Source: Candidatus Saccharibacteria bacterium UBA1932
GTDB taxonomy: Bacteria > Patescibacteriota > Saccharimonadia > Saccharimonadales > Saccharimonadaceae
Assembly: GCA_002337095.1 (NCBI GenBank)
Contig: DDFI01000008.1
Location: 1-58,160 of the forward strand
Length of the DNA stretch: 58,160 bases
Direction: 5' to 3'
Shown here: in pieces, positions 7,046 to 15,962 of the stretch
How positions within the stretch are numbered: the stretch's first letter is position 1
Layout of the letters: the number at the start of each line of letters is the position of its first letter
The notes under the pieces: model-generated
Told to the model about the DNA's origin: nothing
Database searches by the model: none
What the model saw: the letters and a program-made list of their open reading frames with translations, nothing else
Program-made: the position numbers and the translations under genes

Positions 7046-8674
7046 TTAGGGTTTTTGCGTTAATGACCAATATCCCCAGCGTGGTGATGCACCATGGTAC
7101 TCAATAATGCCATCCTGACGCATTCCTTTCAATAGCGTCGAGATTTGCAGTGCAGTCATATCGGGCAGCGCACTCTGCACTTCTTTACTAGTGATTCGGC
7201 CGTGTTTCTTTAAATGCTCCTCGATAATCGCGCGTTTCATCTCACGATTTAGCCCCGTAATACGTGTGTATTCACCACTATTCCCACTGGCACTATAATA
7301 TTTATGAGACAATACATATTTCTGGCCACGTCCTTGACCATACCGCTCAATCAATCCAAGCTCTAGTAACTTGTCGCGAAACTGCAAGTTATTACGCTTC
7401 TCTCCGGTACGAATGAGCTCTAGCTCGAGCATCTCACGAGGAGACAGCCTCGCGTGCCTCCGGTTGATTGCCTCTTCCACAAACTTCACAAACTCTCGGT
7501 CTACTAGTAGCGCGGGGATCGAAAGCTGGATAGAAGGATCAGAGGTGACGCGATATACCGGCTTACCCTTTCCATCTTCAATTGCACGTTTAAATATAGT
7601 ATCAACACCTTGGCTCGATCGCTCCATAATATTCACTTTCTCTAACGACTCGGCGAGCAGACGATTACGGTAGACCGACTTATCCATAATATTATCTATG
7701 GTTACGCCGGCCATGAAACTCCCTGGGTTTTCTACGTAAAAACGATCAGGGCTCACACGAATAATAATAGAGTTGCCCGCCAAGCTATAATCTCGATGCA
7801 CAAACGCATTGGTGATTGCCTCACGAACCGATCGCTCGTCGTATGCATCGATCTCGCGCTGTATGAACCCCTCTTGATAGCGAAATGTCGTGTTGCGAGA
7901 AGCAACGGTACGCCAAATATCATCGGCTATTACCATAAACCCAGCGCGCCACGAAGATCGAGCTCCGTAAGCGATTTCGCTCGCATCATTACGCCACTCA
8001 AACACGATCTCTGCGTCTGGAAGGTAATCGCGCAACAACGCATCCGTTCCAAACAATAACAGCGCTGCATGCGTGAGCTTACCATTACGTAGCAGCCCCA
8101 AATCAGCCAGCATTTGGGGATATTTCTTTGCGAGATGCTCACTGTTTTTTGTATGAGTTGCCCAGCGTTGTCGATAATCATACAGGGCGTCCTGGTCAAG
8201 ATCCTGATAGCCAATGCCATCGACTGTCTGAGCACTAAAATCTACCTGTAGCTCCTGTATAATGGTTCGGTAGGTATCTGCGCTCATCTCGACCAGGCAT
8301 TCACCATCTCTGATAGGATAGACGTAATTACCGCTGCCACCAGTTACCTTCACGGGGCGTCCCGCAGAGTGGCGTGAAATATCAAACACAAGCACTCGCC
8401 CATCCTTATGCATAACCTCATACACTTTTACCCTGATATGTAGATGCTCGCTGAGGGTGTGAGCAAGCGTATTCCATGTACCGTCAAATTCTTTTGTGCC
8501 GACGATTCTACGATCATTATTTACCCCAAGTAGCAGATGCCCGCCGGTTTCATTTGCTATCGCCGCACAATAGTCATGCAGTTCTTTGAGGCTAAAGCGG
8601 CGCTTCGCCTCTTTAAACTCCAAGTTATAATCTTCACGACTCTCTAAAAGCGTATCAAGTTGGGCAGGATTCAT
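7046..8674 (-). CDS. AlbA_2/Schlafen domain protein with GHKL-like ATPase and winged-helix regions
   Basis: A 542-residue protein of the group often annotated as RecG-like putative transcriptional regulators. The N-terminal AlbA_2 domain shows YNLEFKEAKRRF (about residues 17-28) and AIANETGGHLLLGV (about 38-51). The middle carries the HATPase_c_4 mark REAITNAFVHRDYS (about 285-298) and ENPGSF. The last ~150 residues look like one or two winged helices (ITSKEVQSALPDMTALQIST). It is not a helicase despite the usual name. Its cellular role is unknown, and proteins of this type occur in defence and mobile contexts. The gene stands alone, with an extended -10 box 9 nt before the ATG. Confidence 0.85.
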   Translation of the reverse strand: MNPAQLDTLLESREDYNLEFKEAKRRFSLKELHDYCAAIANETGGHLLLGVNNDRRIVGTKEFDGTWNTLAHTLSEHLHIRVKVYEVMHKDGRVLVFDISRHSAGRPVKVTGGSGNYVYPIRDGECLVEMSADTYRTIIQELQVDFSAQTVDGIGYQDLDQDALYDYRQRWATHTKNSEHLAKKYPQMLADLGLLRNGKLTHAALLLFGTDALLRDYLPDAEIVFEWRNDASEIAYGARSSWRAGFMVIADDIWRTVASRNTTFRYQEGFIQREIDAYDERSVREAITNAFVHRDYSLAGNSIIIRVSPDRFYVENPGSFMAGVTIDNIMDKSVYRNRLLAESLEKVNIMERSSQGVDTIFKRAIEDGKGKPVYRVTSDPSIQLSIPALLVDREFVKFVEEAINRRHARLSPREMLELELIRTGEKRNNLQFRDKLLELGLIERYGQGRGQKYVLSHKYYSASGNSGEYTRITGLNREMKRAIIEEHLKKHGRITSKEVQSALPDMTALQISTLLKGMRQDGIIEYHGASPRWGYWSLTQKP

Positions 8675-8683
8675 ATACGTTAT

Positions 8684-8692
8684 AGTATACCA
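8684..8692 (-). promoter_or_regulatory. Extended -10 promoter of the AlbA_2/Schlafen gene
   Basis: TGgTATACT on the minus strand lies 9 nt before the ATG at 8674, again placing the transcription start about 2-3 nt before the start codon. Confidence 0.55.
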
Positions 8693-8704
8693 CTCACACG
8701 GTAA

Positions 8705-10552
8705 CTACACCGCGCCGTAGCCATAGCCGTAGCCGGGATATCCGGCGGGCTTGTGATAGTCGGTAATCTTAAGGCTGCCATCAAATGCCCCGCCGGCTGG
8801 TGCGATAAATAGTTGGCTCTGGCCCTTCGAATACAGCACATACTCCTGCCCAACCCAGCCGTATGGCTGGTAGTCGCCACGGCCCAGCTCTTGCTGGCTT
8901 GTCAGGTCACGATTGGCAATAAATGATACGTTTTTGCCATCGCGTGGCTCGGTCCACACTACCTTGGTACCGTCGGGTGACATTAGATAGTTGGCGCGCT
9001 GCGTGCTCTCGCCGATGCTCACCGGAGCGATTTTTGTCAGCGCACCACCTGTGTAGCTATAGGTTTCGTTGCTCGAATCCGGCTTATTAAAATTAATCAG
9101 CAACTGCGTCGGCGACTTGAGCAGCGTCTGCGCATACGACACAGCTGGGATCGTCAGTTGTTTCAGTTGCGTACGCACCAACGTGTCGGTGGCCACCGCC
9201 ATAAATGACACTGGGCGATTTCTATCACCAGTATACAAACCGCCATACGACCAGTATTTGGCATACACCACGCGGCCATCGATAATGTTCGCACCAGTCA
9301 TTGTCTCGCTGGCGTAGTCGTAGTAGTTGCTGCCCATACCCACCGTTTCGTCGAGCGTGCGGCGCTCGCCGCTACTTGGATCGTAGCTCATGATAGCATT
9401 TGCCTTGTCGGTCCAGCTGCTGCTGTTGTCTAGGGTCGCTTGGTACCAAAACTTGCCACCCGACCAGCCAATCGGCTGAATATATACTCCGCGATCGTCA
9501 GCCACGCGCATCGCACCGGTCGCAAGGTTGAGGCTATATAGCTTAGGGCTAGTGCTGCCTTCGCGCCGCGACAACATCACCGCGTTCTGCCAGTCGGGCG
9601 CAGCAAGTAGGCTGGTGTCGTCCGTTTCCTTGCCGGTACCCCTTAGCACTTCGCGCACATCCGAGCCATCCAGCTGAGCACTCATCACGCTCACGACGCC
9701 GGTACGCTTAGACAAAAAATATACGCGCCCACTCGGCACCAGCTTGATATCCTGCCGGCCATCTATGCCGGTATCGATGGTAGCAGCCAGATCATTATAG
9801 CCTTTTGCTTTTAGGCTTAGCGACTGTTTTGCAGGGTTTGCAGCCAGTGCAATGGTGGCCATGCCGCTGTCGTCTACCGTAGTCGTCGAGCCTTCAGTGC
9901 TTGCCACCACGCCTTTAACCGCACTGCCATTAATACTGTTAATGAATCGTAGCTCAACCGTACGGCCATTAGCGGTGAGCTTTTGGGCATCGGCTTGGTA
10001 GTTCTTGAGGATAGGCACCAGGACGCTAGTTTTTGTGGTAGTGTAATTCTTTTTTTCGTAGGTGACGTAGTGGTCGCCCACCGACACATTATTAATATTC
10101 GCCACGCCCTTTTGGTCGGTCATTACCTCGACACTCCCAAGCGTCACCTTGACATCACTCACCGGACGGCCCGAAGTAGCATCCACGACACTCAGCGCAA
10201 CTGGTTTTTTGATCACCAGCCCCGCCACTGCATAGCGCAGGAATGGCACTGCGGCAATAATTGTAATCAGCAGCGTCGTTGCACCGGCGGCAATCAGCCA
10301 TTTTTGCCTGCGAGATAGGCCAGGCTTCAGAATGTTTACTTTTAGTGGCGTAGTTGGTTGATCGGTGGTTGGCGCAGCTTCATGATCCGTGATCGCTTGG
10401 TCAATCTGCTCTTTCTGCTCGATCTCGCCCACTGCCTCGTCGATACTGGTCAGTTCGGTCGTCTGGCTGCCGGCAGCATCCTCGTGCGCCTCGACCGATT
10501 CTGCAACTTCTTCGGATGGCTCTTCCGATTTATTTTTTGTGTGACTATCCAT
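8705..10552 (-). CDS. Membrane-anchored protein with a carboxypeptidase-regulatory-like domain and a putative beta-propeller
   Basis: About 615 residues. The N-terminal ~80 residues are acidic and cytoplasmic. One transmembrane helix follows (WLIAAGATTLLITIIAAVPF). Next come one or two Ig-like regulatory domains (SVVDATSGRPVSDVKVTLGS; ELRFINSINGSAVKGVVAST) and a C-terminal region of repeated blades (LYSLNLATGAM, SPDGTKVVWTEPRD, IANRDLTSQQELGRG) that looks like a TolB/WD40-type propeller. It ends in a glycine/tyrosine-rich tail. Function unknown; an extracellular binding role is plausible. A TTG at 10576 is an alternative start adding eight residues; the ATG at 10552 was chosen because a GGGG precedes it. 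Confidence 0.7.
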   Translation of the reverse strand: MDSHTKNKSEEPSEEVAESVEAHEDAAGSQTTELTSIDEAVGEIEQKEQIDQAITDHEAAPTTDQPTTPLKVNILKPGLSRRQKWLIAAGATTLLITIIAAVPFLRYAVAGLVIKKPVALSVVDATSGRPVSDVKVTLGSVEVMTDQKGVANINNVSVGDHYVTYEKKNYTTTKTSVLVPILKNYQADAQKLTANGRTVELRFINSINGSAVKGVVASTEGSTTTVDDSGMATIALAANPAKQSLSLKAKGYNDLAATIDTGIDGRQDIKLVPSGRVYFLSKRTGVVSVMSAQLDGSDVREVLRGTGKETDDTSLLAAPDWQNAVMLSRREGSTSPKLYSLNLATGAMRVADDRGVYIQPIGWSGGKFWYQATLDNSSSWTDKANAIMSYDPSSGERRTLDETVGMGSNYYDYASETMTGANIIDGRVVYAKYWSYGGLYTGDRNRPVSFMAVATDTLVRTQLKQLTIPAVSYAQTLLKSPTQLLINFNKPDSSNETYSYTGGALTKIAPVSIGESTQRANYLMSPDGTKVVWTEPRDGKNVSFIANRDLTSQQELGRGDYQPYGWVGQEYVLYSKGQSQLFIAPAGGAFDGSLKITDYHKPAGYPGYGYGYGAV

Positions 10553-10609
10553 GCGTGTGCCCCATTTTGTTAGCAATAATTACCCCTATCATACGCGAGG
10601 TATGGCGTC

Positions 10610-10634
10610 AAAAGCAATAGCGGGTTGGCTATCG
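10610..10634 (-). terminator. Probable intrinsic terminator after glmS
   Basis: On the minus strand CGATAGC/GCTATTG (7 bp with one G-T pair, 6-nt loop, 10615-10634) is followed by CTTTT. It lies 33 nt past the glmS stop. Confidence 0.5.
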
Positions 10635-10667
10635 TTTTGTCGGTCACGTCTATCCCGGCAGTTTTAT

Positions 10668-12494
10668 TTATTCCACCGTCACACTCTTGGCCAGGTTGCG
10701 CGGCTGGTCAACATCGGCGCCACGCACAACCGCAACGCGATAGGCAAACAATTGGCTAATGACGTTAAATAGTAGCGGCGTCAAAATCTTAAGCTTGGTC
10801 GAGACACGCACAACATACTCGGCCGATACCTTGCGGTCGGTGTCGGTGATGACGAGAGCATGCGCGCCACGCGCATTCATTTCGATCAGGTTGCTCTGGC
10901 TTTTTTCGTACAGCCAGTTGTCCTGGAGGTAGAACACCTCAAACACCTTGTCGTCGATCAGCGCAATTGGGCCATGCTTGAGTTCGCCCGCAGCATAGCC
11001 TTCAGCCTGGATGTAGCTAATCTCCTTGAGCTTAAGCGCGCCTTCAAGCGCAATTGGGTACATCGTATCACGACCAACGTAAAGCGCGTGATCATATTTA
11101 GCGTATTTTCGAGCGATTTTTTTGATCTCGGCTGCATGTACCTCGAGCAGCTTCTCGATTTCTGACGGCAATAATTCAAGCTCTTCAATATATTGATTGA
11201 GCTCCCGCACGCTAACACCTTTTGCCGAGGCGATCATCATGCCGAAGATCACCATCGCCACTACCTGGGAAGTAAAGGCTTTAGAGCTCGCAACACTAAT
11301 CTCGGCACCAACATGCAAATACACCCCGCCGTCGACTTCGCGCGCGATTGTGCTCCCGACCGCATTGATGACGCCGAGGCACTTGACGCCACGACGCTTT
11401 AGCTCTTGCAAACATGCCAAGGTATCAGCCGTCTCACCGCTCTGGCTCACAAATACCGCCACGGTGTTCTCCGGGACACTAAACGATCGATAGCGCAGCT
11501 CACTAGCGATTTCGGCACGAACCGTCACGTCGTCGGTAAACTGCTCGATCAAATACCCCGCCATCACACCAGCATAATATGCCGTTCCGCAACCAACCAC
11601 CATGATATGCTTGACTGCGCGCAGTTCTTCGTCTGTCATGTTTATACCGCTCAGTCGTGCGTGGCCAGTACGAGCATTGACGCGCCCGCTCAGCGTCGAG
11701 CGCAGGCTCTCGGGCTGCTCATATATTTCTTTAAGCAAAAAGTGCTCGAAACCTTTTTTTTGGATCGTCTGAATATCGAGCTCGAGCGTCTCGATTATCG
11801 CATCGACCACGTGCGCTTCGGTGTCATATATTTCCACGCCCTCACGCGTGCAAAACGCGATTTCGTCATCGCGCATGTAAATTACGCGGTCGGTATAGCC
11901 GACGAGTGCCGATGCGTCACTCGCGATATACACCTCACTGCTGCCGAGGCCAAGGATTAGCGGACTGCCTTTTCGCGCCACAACGATCTCGTCTGGGCTA
12001 GAAGTACTCAGCACTGCAATACCGTACGTACCAACGACCATCTGTAGCGCACTGCTTACAGCCTCCAGGAGATTGCGGTTGTCGCGGTAAATTGAGTCAA
12101 TCAACGCCGCCAATACCTCGGTATCGGTATCGCTTTTGAATATATAGTCACGCTTTGCAAGTGTAGCCTTTAGCTCCTGAAAATTCTCGATAATACCATT
12201 ATGAACGAGGTAGATGTCTCCGACATTGTGCGGGTGCGCATTTCGCTTACTCGGCTCGCCGTGCGTAGCCCATCGAGTATGGCCGATGCCGATCTGATCT
12301 GGCGTCTCGTGTTTATTCACTTTCGCGGCAAGCTCGGCTACCTTGCCTTTTTCGCGCAGTAGTGTCGCTCGACCTCGCTCGCTGAGTGTCACAATTCCCG
12401 CACTATCATACCCTCGATATTCGAGCCGCTTGAGCCCACTCACAAGTATTTGTTGCGCTTGCTTGTTGCCGATGTAGCCTACGATACCGCACAT
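10668..12494 (-). CDS. glmS: Glutamine--fructose-6-phosphate aminotransferase
   Basis: A 608-residue enzyme making glucosamine-6-phosphate from fructose-6-phosphate and glutamine, the entry to UDP-GlcNAc for peptidoglycan and for the amino-sugar glycans encoded nearby. It starts MCGIVGYIG, so Cys2 becomes the N-terminal nucleophile of the glutaminase domain. That domain also has GIGHTRWATHGEPS and the HNGIIEN loop. Two SIS domains follow (VVGCGTAYYAG; SQSGETADTL; ALKLKEISYIQAEG), and the protein ends KSVTVE as in the family. The start at 12494 is fixed by Cys2 and by an AGGAG 9 nt upstream; a longer ORF to 12542 would block the catalytic Cys. Confidence 0.97.
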   Translation of the reverse strand: MCGIVGYIGNKQAQQILVSGLKRLEYRGYDSAGIVTLSERGRATLLREKGKVAELAAKVNKHETPDQIGIGHTRWATHGEPSKRNAHPHNVGDIYLVHNGIIENFQELKATLAKRDYIFKSDTDTEVLAALIDSIYRDNRNLLEAVSSALQMVVGTYGIAVLSTSSPDEIVVARKGSPLILGLGSSEVYIASDASALVGYTDRVIYMRDDEIAFCTREGVEIYDTEAHVVDAIIETLELDIQTIQKKGFEHFLLKEIYEQPESLRSTLSGRVNARTGHARLSGINMTDEELRAVKHIMVVGCGTAYYAGVMAGYLIEQFTDDVTVRAEIASELRYRSFSVPENTVAVFVSQSGETADTLACLQELKRRGVKCLGVINAVGSTIAREVDGGVYLHVGAEISVASSKAFTSQVVAMVIFGMMIASAKGVSVRELNQYIEELELLPSEIEKLLEVHAAEIKKIARKYAKYDHALYVGRDTMYPIALEGALKLKEISYIQAEGYAAGELKHGPIALIDDKVFEVFYLQDNWLYEKSQSNLIEMNARGAHALVITDTDRKVSAEYVVRVSTKLKILTPLLFNVISQLFAYRVAVVRGADVDQPRNLAKSVTVE

Positions 12495-12589
12495 ATTAGA
12501 AGTCTCCTGCTTACGTATATAGTAAAGCAGGTTGGCGTACAAAAAGTCAATTTTTTTCGCAAAAAACTAGAAATGTAGAAATTACAACA

Positions 12590-13030
12590 CTATGCAGTTT
12601 CGTGACCGATGGCTTGATTAATGCGCGTAGACGAGTCAGCCTTAGTATCACCACCCGCGTTGAATATCATCTTTATGTTGTATTTATTACATATATCGGT
12701 CTCTGGCACTACTTTATCCGACACGCGATCGCCACCATTTGCAAATAGTAGCTCATCCTCAGGATATTTCTCGGCTACCATTTCGAGCGTATTAATTACC
12801 GGCGGGTCCTGGTCAATCGATAGCACTACTTCGTCCACATCACGCAATGCACGCATCAGCCGTACGCGATTTGCCTCGTCAAGAATTATCTTGCCTTTCT
12901 TCTGCAGCTGCTGTACATCGTTGTTTACGATCACAATCAAGTAATCGCCCAGGCTCGCAGCACCTTCAATCAAATCCAAATGCCCTCCGTGTAGGGGATT
13001 AAAATAGCCGCTTACAATCACTCGTTTCAT
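12590..13030 (-). CDS. Cytidylyltransferase-family nucleotidyltransferase
   Basis: A 146-residue enzyme of the HxGH nucleotidyltransferase superfamily. The N-terminus reads VSGYFNPLHGGHLDLIEGA, with the HGGH nucleotide-binding motif at about residues 15-18. A NNDVQQLQKKG segment follows, and a C-terminal STRIN replaces the usual ISSTRI motif. Relatives activate glycerol-3-phosphate, sugar phosphates (RfaE-type) or FMN with CTP or ATP; the substrate here is not clear. The ATG at 13030 was chosen because GGAGG precedes it by 6 nt; the longer frame to 13099 runs through the promoter. It is divergent from galE. Confidence 0.8.
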   Translation of the reverse strand: MKRVIVSGYFNPLHGGHLDLIEGAASLGDYLIVIVNNDVQQLQKKGKIILDEANRVRLMRALRDVDEVVLSIDQDPPVINTLEMVAEKYPEDELLFANGGDRVSDKVVPETDICNKYNIKMIFNAGGDTKADSSTRINQAIGHETA

Positions 13031-13054
13031 ATACATCCTCCACGTTATGACTTC

Positions 13055-13076
13055 ATTATAGCAGCCATGATAGACT
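13055..13076. promoter_or_regulatory. Divergent promoters of the nucleotidyltransferase and galE
   Basis: Minus strand: extended -10 TGcTATAAT (TATAAT at 13055-13060), giving a leader with a ribosome-binding site. Plus strand: TGaTAGACT (TAGACT at 13071-13076) 6 nt before the galE ATG, the leaderless type. The two boxes are 10 bp apart, so both promoters would compete for one polymerase-sized site. Confidence 0.5.
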
Positions 13077-13082
13077 AAGAGT

Positions 13083-14095
13083 ATGAACATCCTACTCACA
13101 GGCGGCGCAGGCTATATTGGCTCACACGCGGCAGTTGAATTGCTCGAAGCAGGGCACACTATTATCGTTATCGATAATCTGTCCAATAGCAGTGCCGCGT
13201 CGCTTGAGCGAGTCAAGCAGATCACCGGCAAGGATATCATATTTTATAAGGGTGACGTGCGCGATCGTGCGTTGCTCGATAAGATACTTACTACCCATAC
13301 GATCGATGGCATCATTCACTTTGCGGGGCTCAAGGCTGTCGGCGAATCAGTCGAAAAGCCACTTGAATATTACTCAAATAATATAGATTCTACCCTCGTG
13401 TTGCTCGATGCCATGCGAACACATGGTGTCAACCGCCTGGTATTTAGCTCATCCGCCACCGTCTATGGCACGCCCGAATCTTTGCCACTTACCGAGCAGA
13501 GCCGTATCGGTGTCGGTATTACTAACCCCTATGGCTGGACGAAATTCATGAACGAGCAAATTATCACCGATTTCGCCGCCTCACAGACATCCTTTGAAGC
13601 CACGGTTTTGCGCTATTTCAACCCCGTTGGGGCACACGCTAGCGGTCTGATTGGCGAAGACCCGAACGATATTCCGAACAATCTTTTCCCCTATATCTCG
13701 CAAACTGCCGTCGGCAAGCGCCAATCAGTCAGTGTCTTTTGCGACGATTACGACACGCCTGATGGCACTGGTGTGCGTGATTACATTCACGTGTCGTCGA
13801 CCTCGCTCGCGGCCACGTGGCGGCCCTCACTCACAGCTCACCCGGCATCGCTATCTACAACCTCGGCACCGGCAAAGGCACCTCGGTGCTCGAGGCCATC
13901 ACTGCATTCTCAGAGGCCTGCGGCCACGACATTCCGTACCAAATCCTGCCCCGCCGTCCCGGCGACATCGCCGCCTGCTATGCCAGCCCTGATCTCGCCA
14001 CTCGCAACCTCGACTGGCACACTACCCTCACCGTCGCCGACGCCTGCCGGGACGCTTGGAAATGGCAATCACAGAATCCTAAGGGATATCGTTAA
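13083..14095 (+). pseudogene. galE: UDP-glucose 4-epimerase with a frameshift
   Basis: GalE interconverts UDP-glucose and UDP-galactose. Frame 1 (from 13083) gives an intact N-terminus: the NAD loop TGGAGYIGSH, FSSSATVYG, the catalytic Y-x3-K in NPYGWTKF, and RDYIHV. Directly afterwards frame 1 turns into unrelated sequence. The expected continuation (DLARGHVAAL... to GDIAACYASP and WKWQSQNP, stop at 14093-14095) is in another frame. The bases after CAC at 13788-13790 read GTGTCGTCGAC where GTCGTCGAC would restore the family's HVVDLA, so a 2-bp GT duplication at about 13791-13794 is the simplest cause. It is either a recent pseudogene or a sequencing or assembly error; the rest is well preserved. 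Confidence 0.85.
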
Positions 14096-14193
14096 CCATA
14101 CAATATAACGAATGTCTGGTAATAGTTGCGAGACGCCCTTTATATATGGTAAAATAAACTATAGCATAATGATTACATAAAAAATAAACTCCC

Positions 14194-14754
14194 ATGAAAA
14201 TAAACCCTACAAAAAAAAGAAATGTTAAGGCGCGTGCAGGCATTATTATAGCCGTCTTGTTATTGGCCGCTGCTGGATTCCTGTATTATGCCCACCACTT
14301 CCAAACATGGCCCTTCCAGCCAAAAAGCATAGATAACCGCGCAGACGATGGGGTTAATTATTCTAAGCCAACATCCGAGCAATCCAAGATTGGAAACGAC
14401 ATCAAGGAAAAGGTGGGTGATACCGCAAAGAGCGAAGACACCGGAAATACGGGCGACCAGCCATCCGCCGCTAGAATTCCCATAACCATCACCGCAGTGC
14501 AGCCCGGGCCGACTGTCTATATCCGCGCCAATATAGAGCGGGTCAGCTCTACTGGGGTCTGCAAGCTGACGATGAACGGCCCGAGTAGCAAAACATATTC
14601 TGCCTCTGCACCAACCCAACCCCTCGCATCATCCTCTACTTGTCAGGGATTTAATGTACCTATGAGCAATTTGACACCTGGTGTATGGAAAATTTCTATC
14701 ACAGTTGAAGACGGTTCGGCAACAGGAACAGCAACAACGGAGAAAACATTATGA
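14194..14754 (+). CDS. Small membrane-anchored extracellular protein of unknown function
   Basis: A 186-residue protein with a basic N-terminus (MKINPTKKRNVKARAG) and one transmembrane helix (IIIAVLLLAAAGFLYYA, about residues 17-33). A charged, Ser/Thr-rich linker leads to a ~90-residue C-terminal domain predicted to be beta-rich (ITITAVQPGPTVYIRANIE to WKISITVEDGSATGT) with two cysteines. I recognise no family. It overlaps the next, secreted protein gene by 4 bp (ATGA), so the two are probably translated together and may work together at the cell surface. No clear ribosome-binding site is seen. Confidence 0.75.
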   Translation: MKINPTKKRNVKARAGIIIAVLLLAAAGFLYYAHHFQTWPFQPKSIDNRADDGVNYSKPTSEQSKIGNDIKEKVGDTAKSEDTGNTGDQPSAARIPITITAVQPGPTVYIRANIERVSSTGVCKLTMNGPSSKTYSASAPTQPLASSSTCQGFNVPMSNLTPGVWKISITVEDGSATGTATTEKTL

Positions 14755-15962
14755 GCAGGAAGCTTATCTTAACTATCTTTGTAGTAGCAGCCGCTACTTT
14801 ACTCTTGCCCCACTCTGCCACCGCAGCCTCTTTTAATGCAGGCAGAATTATAGATGATACTGTATTTACCAATAATACCACCATGGGCGTCGATGCCATT
14901 CAGGCTTTTCTAGCCAGCAAAGTTGCCACGTGCGACACTAATGGCACTCAGTCGGCCGCCGACTGGGGTTATCCAAAACTCACTCATGCTCAATTCGCTA
15001 CCCAAATAAAGGGCTGGCCAGGCCCGCCCTATACCTGTCTCAAGGATTATAGCGAAAACGGCGTGAGTGCTGCACAACTTATCTATAGCCTTGCTCAGCA
15101 ATACAAAATCAACCCTCAGGTACTCATCGTTACCCTCCAAAAAGAGTCAAGCCTCGTGACTGACAACTGGCCACTCTCAAGCCAATACCGTACCGCCACC
15201 GGCTACGGCTGTCCTGATAGCGGCCCCAATAACTCGGCTAACTGCAGCTCCTCCTATTATGGCTTCACAAATCAACTCACCTGGACGGCAAAAATGTACC
15301 GCGCCGTACTAAACCAAAGCCCTACGTGGTACTCGCCGTACATCAAGGGGTCAAACTACATACAGTATAATCCTAATGCCGCGTGTGGTGGCACCATGGT
15401 GACTATTGAGAACTGGTCCACCGCCGCCCTCTACGACTACACCCCCTACCAACCCAATGTCGCCGCACTAAACGCCGGATACGGCCTAGGCGACAACTGT
15501 AGCGCCTACGGCAACCGCAACTTCTACCTCTATTTCACGTCTTGGTTCGGTACAACTTCGTACAATCTTATCCCTGTCCGCAGCGCGACCGCCGGTTCTG
15601 GCGTATACCTAATCGAAAATGGTTTCAAGCGACCATTCGACAGTGTTGAGGCGTTATATAGCCATGGATATACTTGGTCTAATGTATTAACCGTTTCAGA
15701 CACTGTATTGGATAGCTTTCCCACTGGATCACCTCTCGGGCTTAATATGGCTGCGTACAATGGGAAATTAATTAAGACAAGCACCCCCAACTCTGGTATA
15801 TACCTTGTCGAGAATGGTTATAAACGCCCGTTCGATAGCGCCGAGGCATTCTATAGTTATGGTTATAGCTGGGCAAGTGTGGTCACCGTTTCCGATACAG
15901 TAATGGGAGCCATTCCTATGGGGAGTGCGATAGGCATAAGGCCACTACCGCCCTCGTCTTAG
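14751..15962 (+). CDS. Secreted lysozyme-like protein with C-terminal repeats
   Basis: A 403-residue exported protein with a signal peptide (LILTIFVVAAATLLLPHSATAA, cleavage near 25). A middle domain contains YKINPQVLIVTLQKESSL, with Glu132 placed like the catalytic Glu of SLT/lysozyme-fold enzymes, followed by Cys-rich segments. Two C-terminal repeats of about 67 residues share SGVYLIENGFKRPFDS / SGIYLVENGYKRPFDS and GYTWSNVLTVSDT / GYSWASVVTVSDT. It may cut peptidoglycan (its own or a partner's), with the repeats acting as a wall- or glycan-binding module. The enzyme assignment rests on one motif and is inference. Its end overlaps the convergent gene by 18 bp. Confidence 0.75.
   Translation: MSRKLILTIFVVAAATLLLPHSATAASFNAGRIIDDTVFTNNTTMGVDAIQAFLASKVATCDTNGTQSAADWGYPKLTHAQFATQIKGWPGPPYTCLKDYSENGVSAAQLIYSLAQQYKINPQVLIVTLQKESSLVTDNWPLSSQYRTATGYGCPDSGPNNSANCSSSYYGFTNQLTWTAKMYRAVLNQSPTWYSPYIKGSNYIQYNPNAACGGTMVTIENWSTAALYDYTPYQPNVAALNAGYGLGDNCSAYGNRNFYLYFTSWFGTTSYNLIPVRSATAGSGVYLIENGFKRPFDSVEALYSHGYTWSNVLTVSDTVLDSFPTGSPLGLNMAAYNGKLIKTSTPNSGIYLVENGYKRPFDSAEAFYSYGYSWASVVTVSDTVMGAIPMGSAIGIRPLPPSS

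Noticed and set aside
7046..8674. Annotation as ATP-dependent helicase RecG
   Set aside because: There are no helicase Walker or DEXH motifs; the similarity is to AlbA_2/HATPase proteins that are often misnamed RecG.
11406..11960. 184-codon plus-strand ORF inside glmS
   Set aside because: It is antisense to the conserved GlmS SIS domains, with no ribosome-binding site and no recognisable protein.
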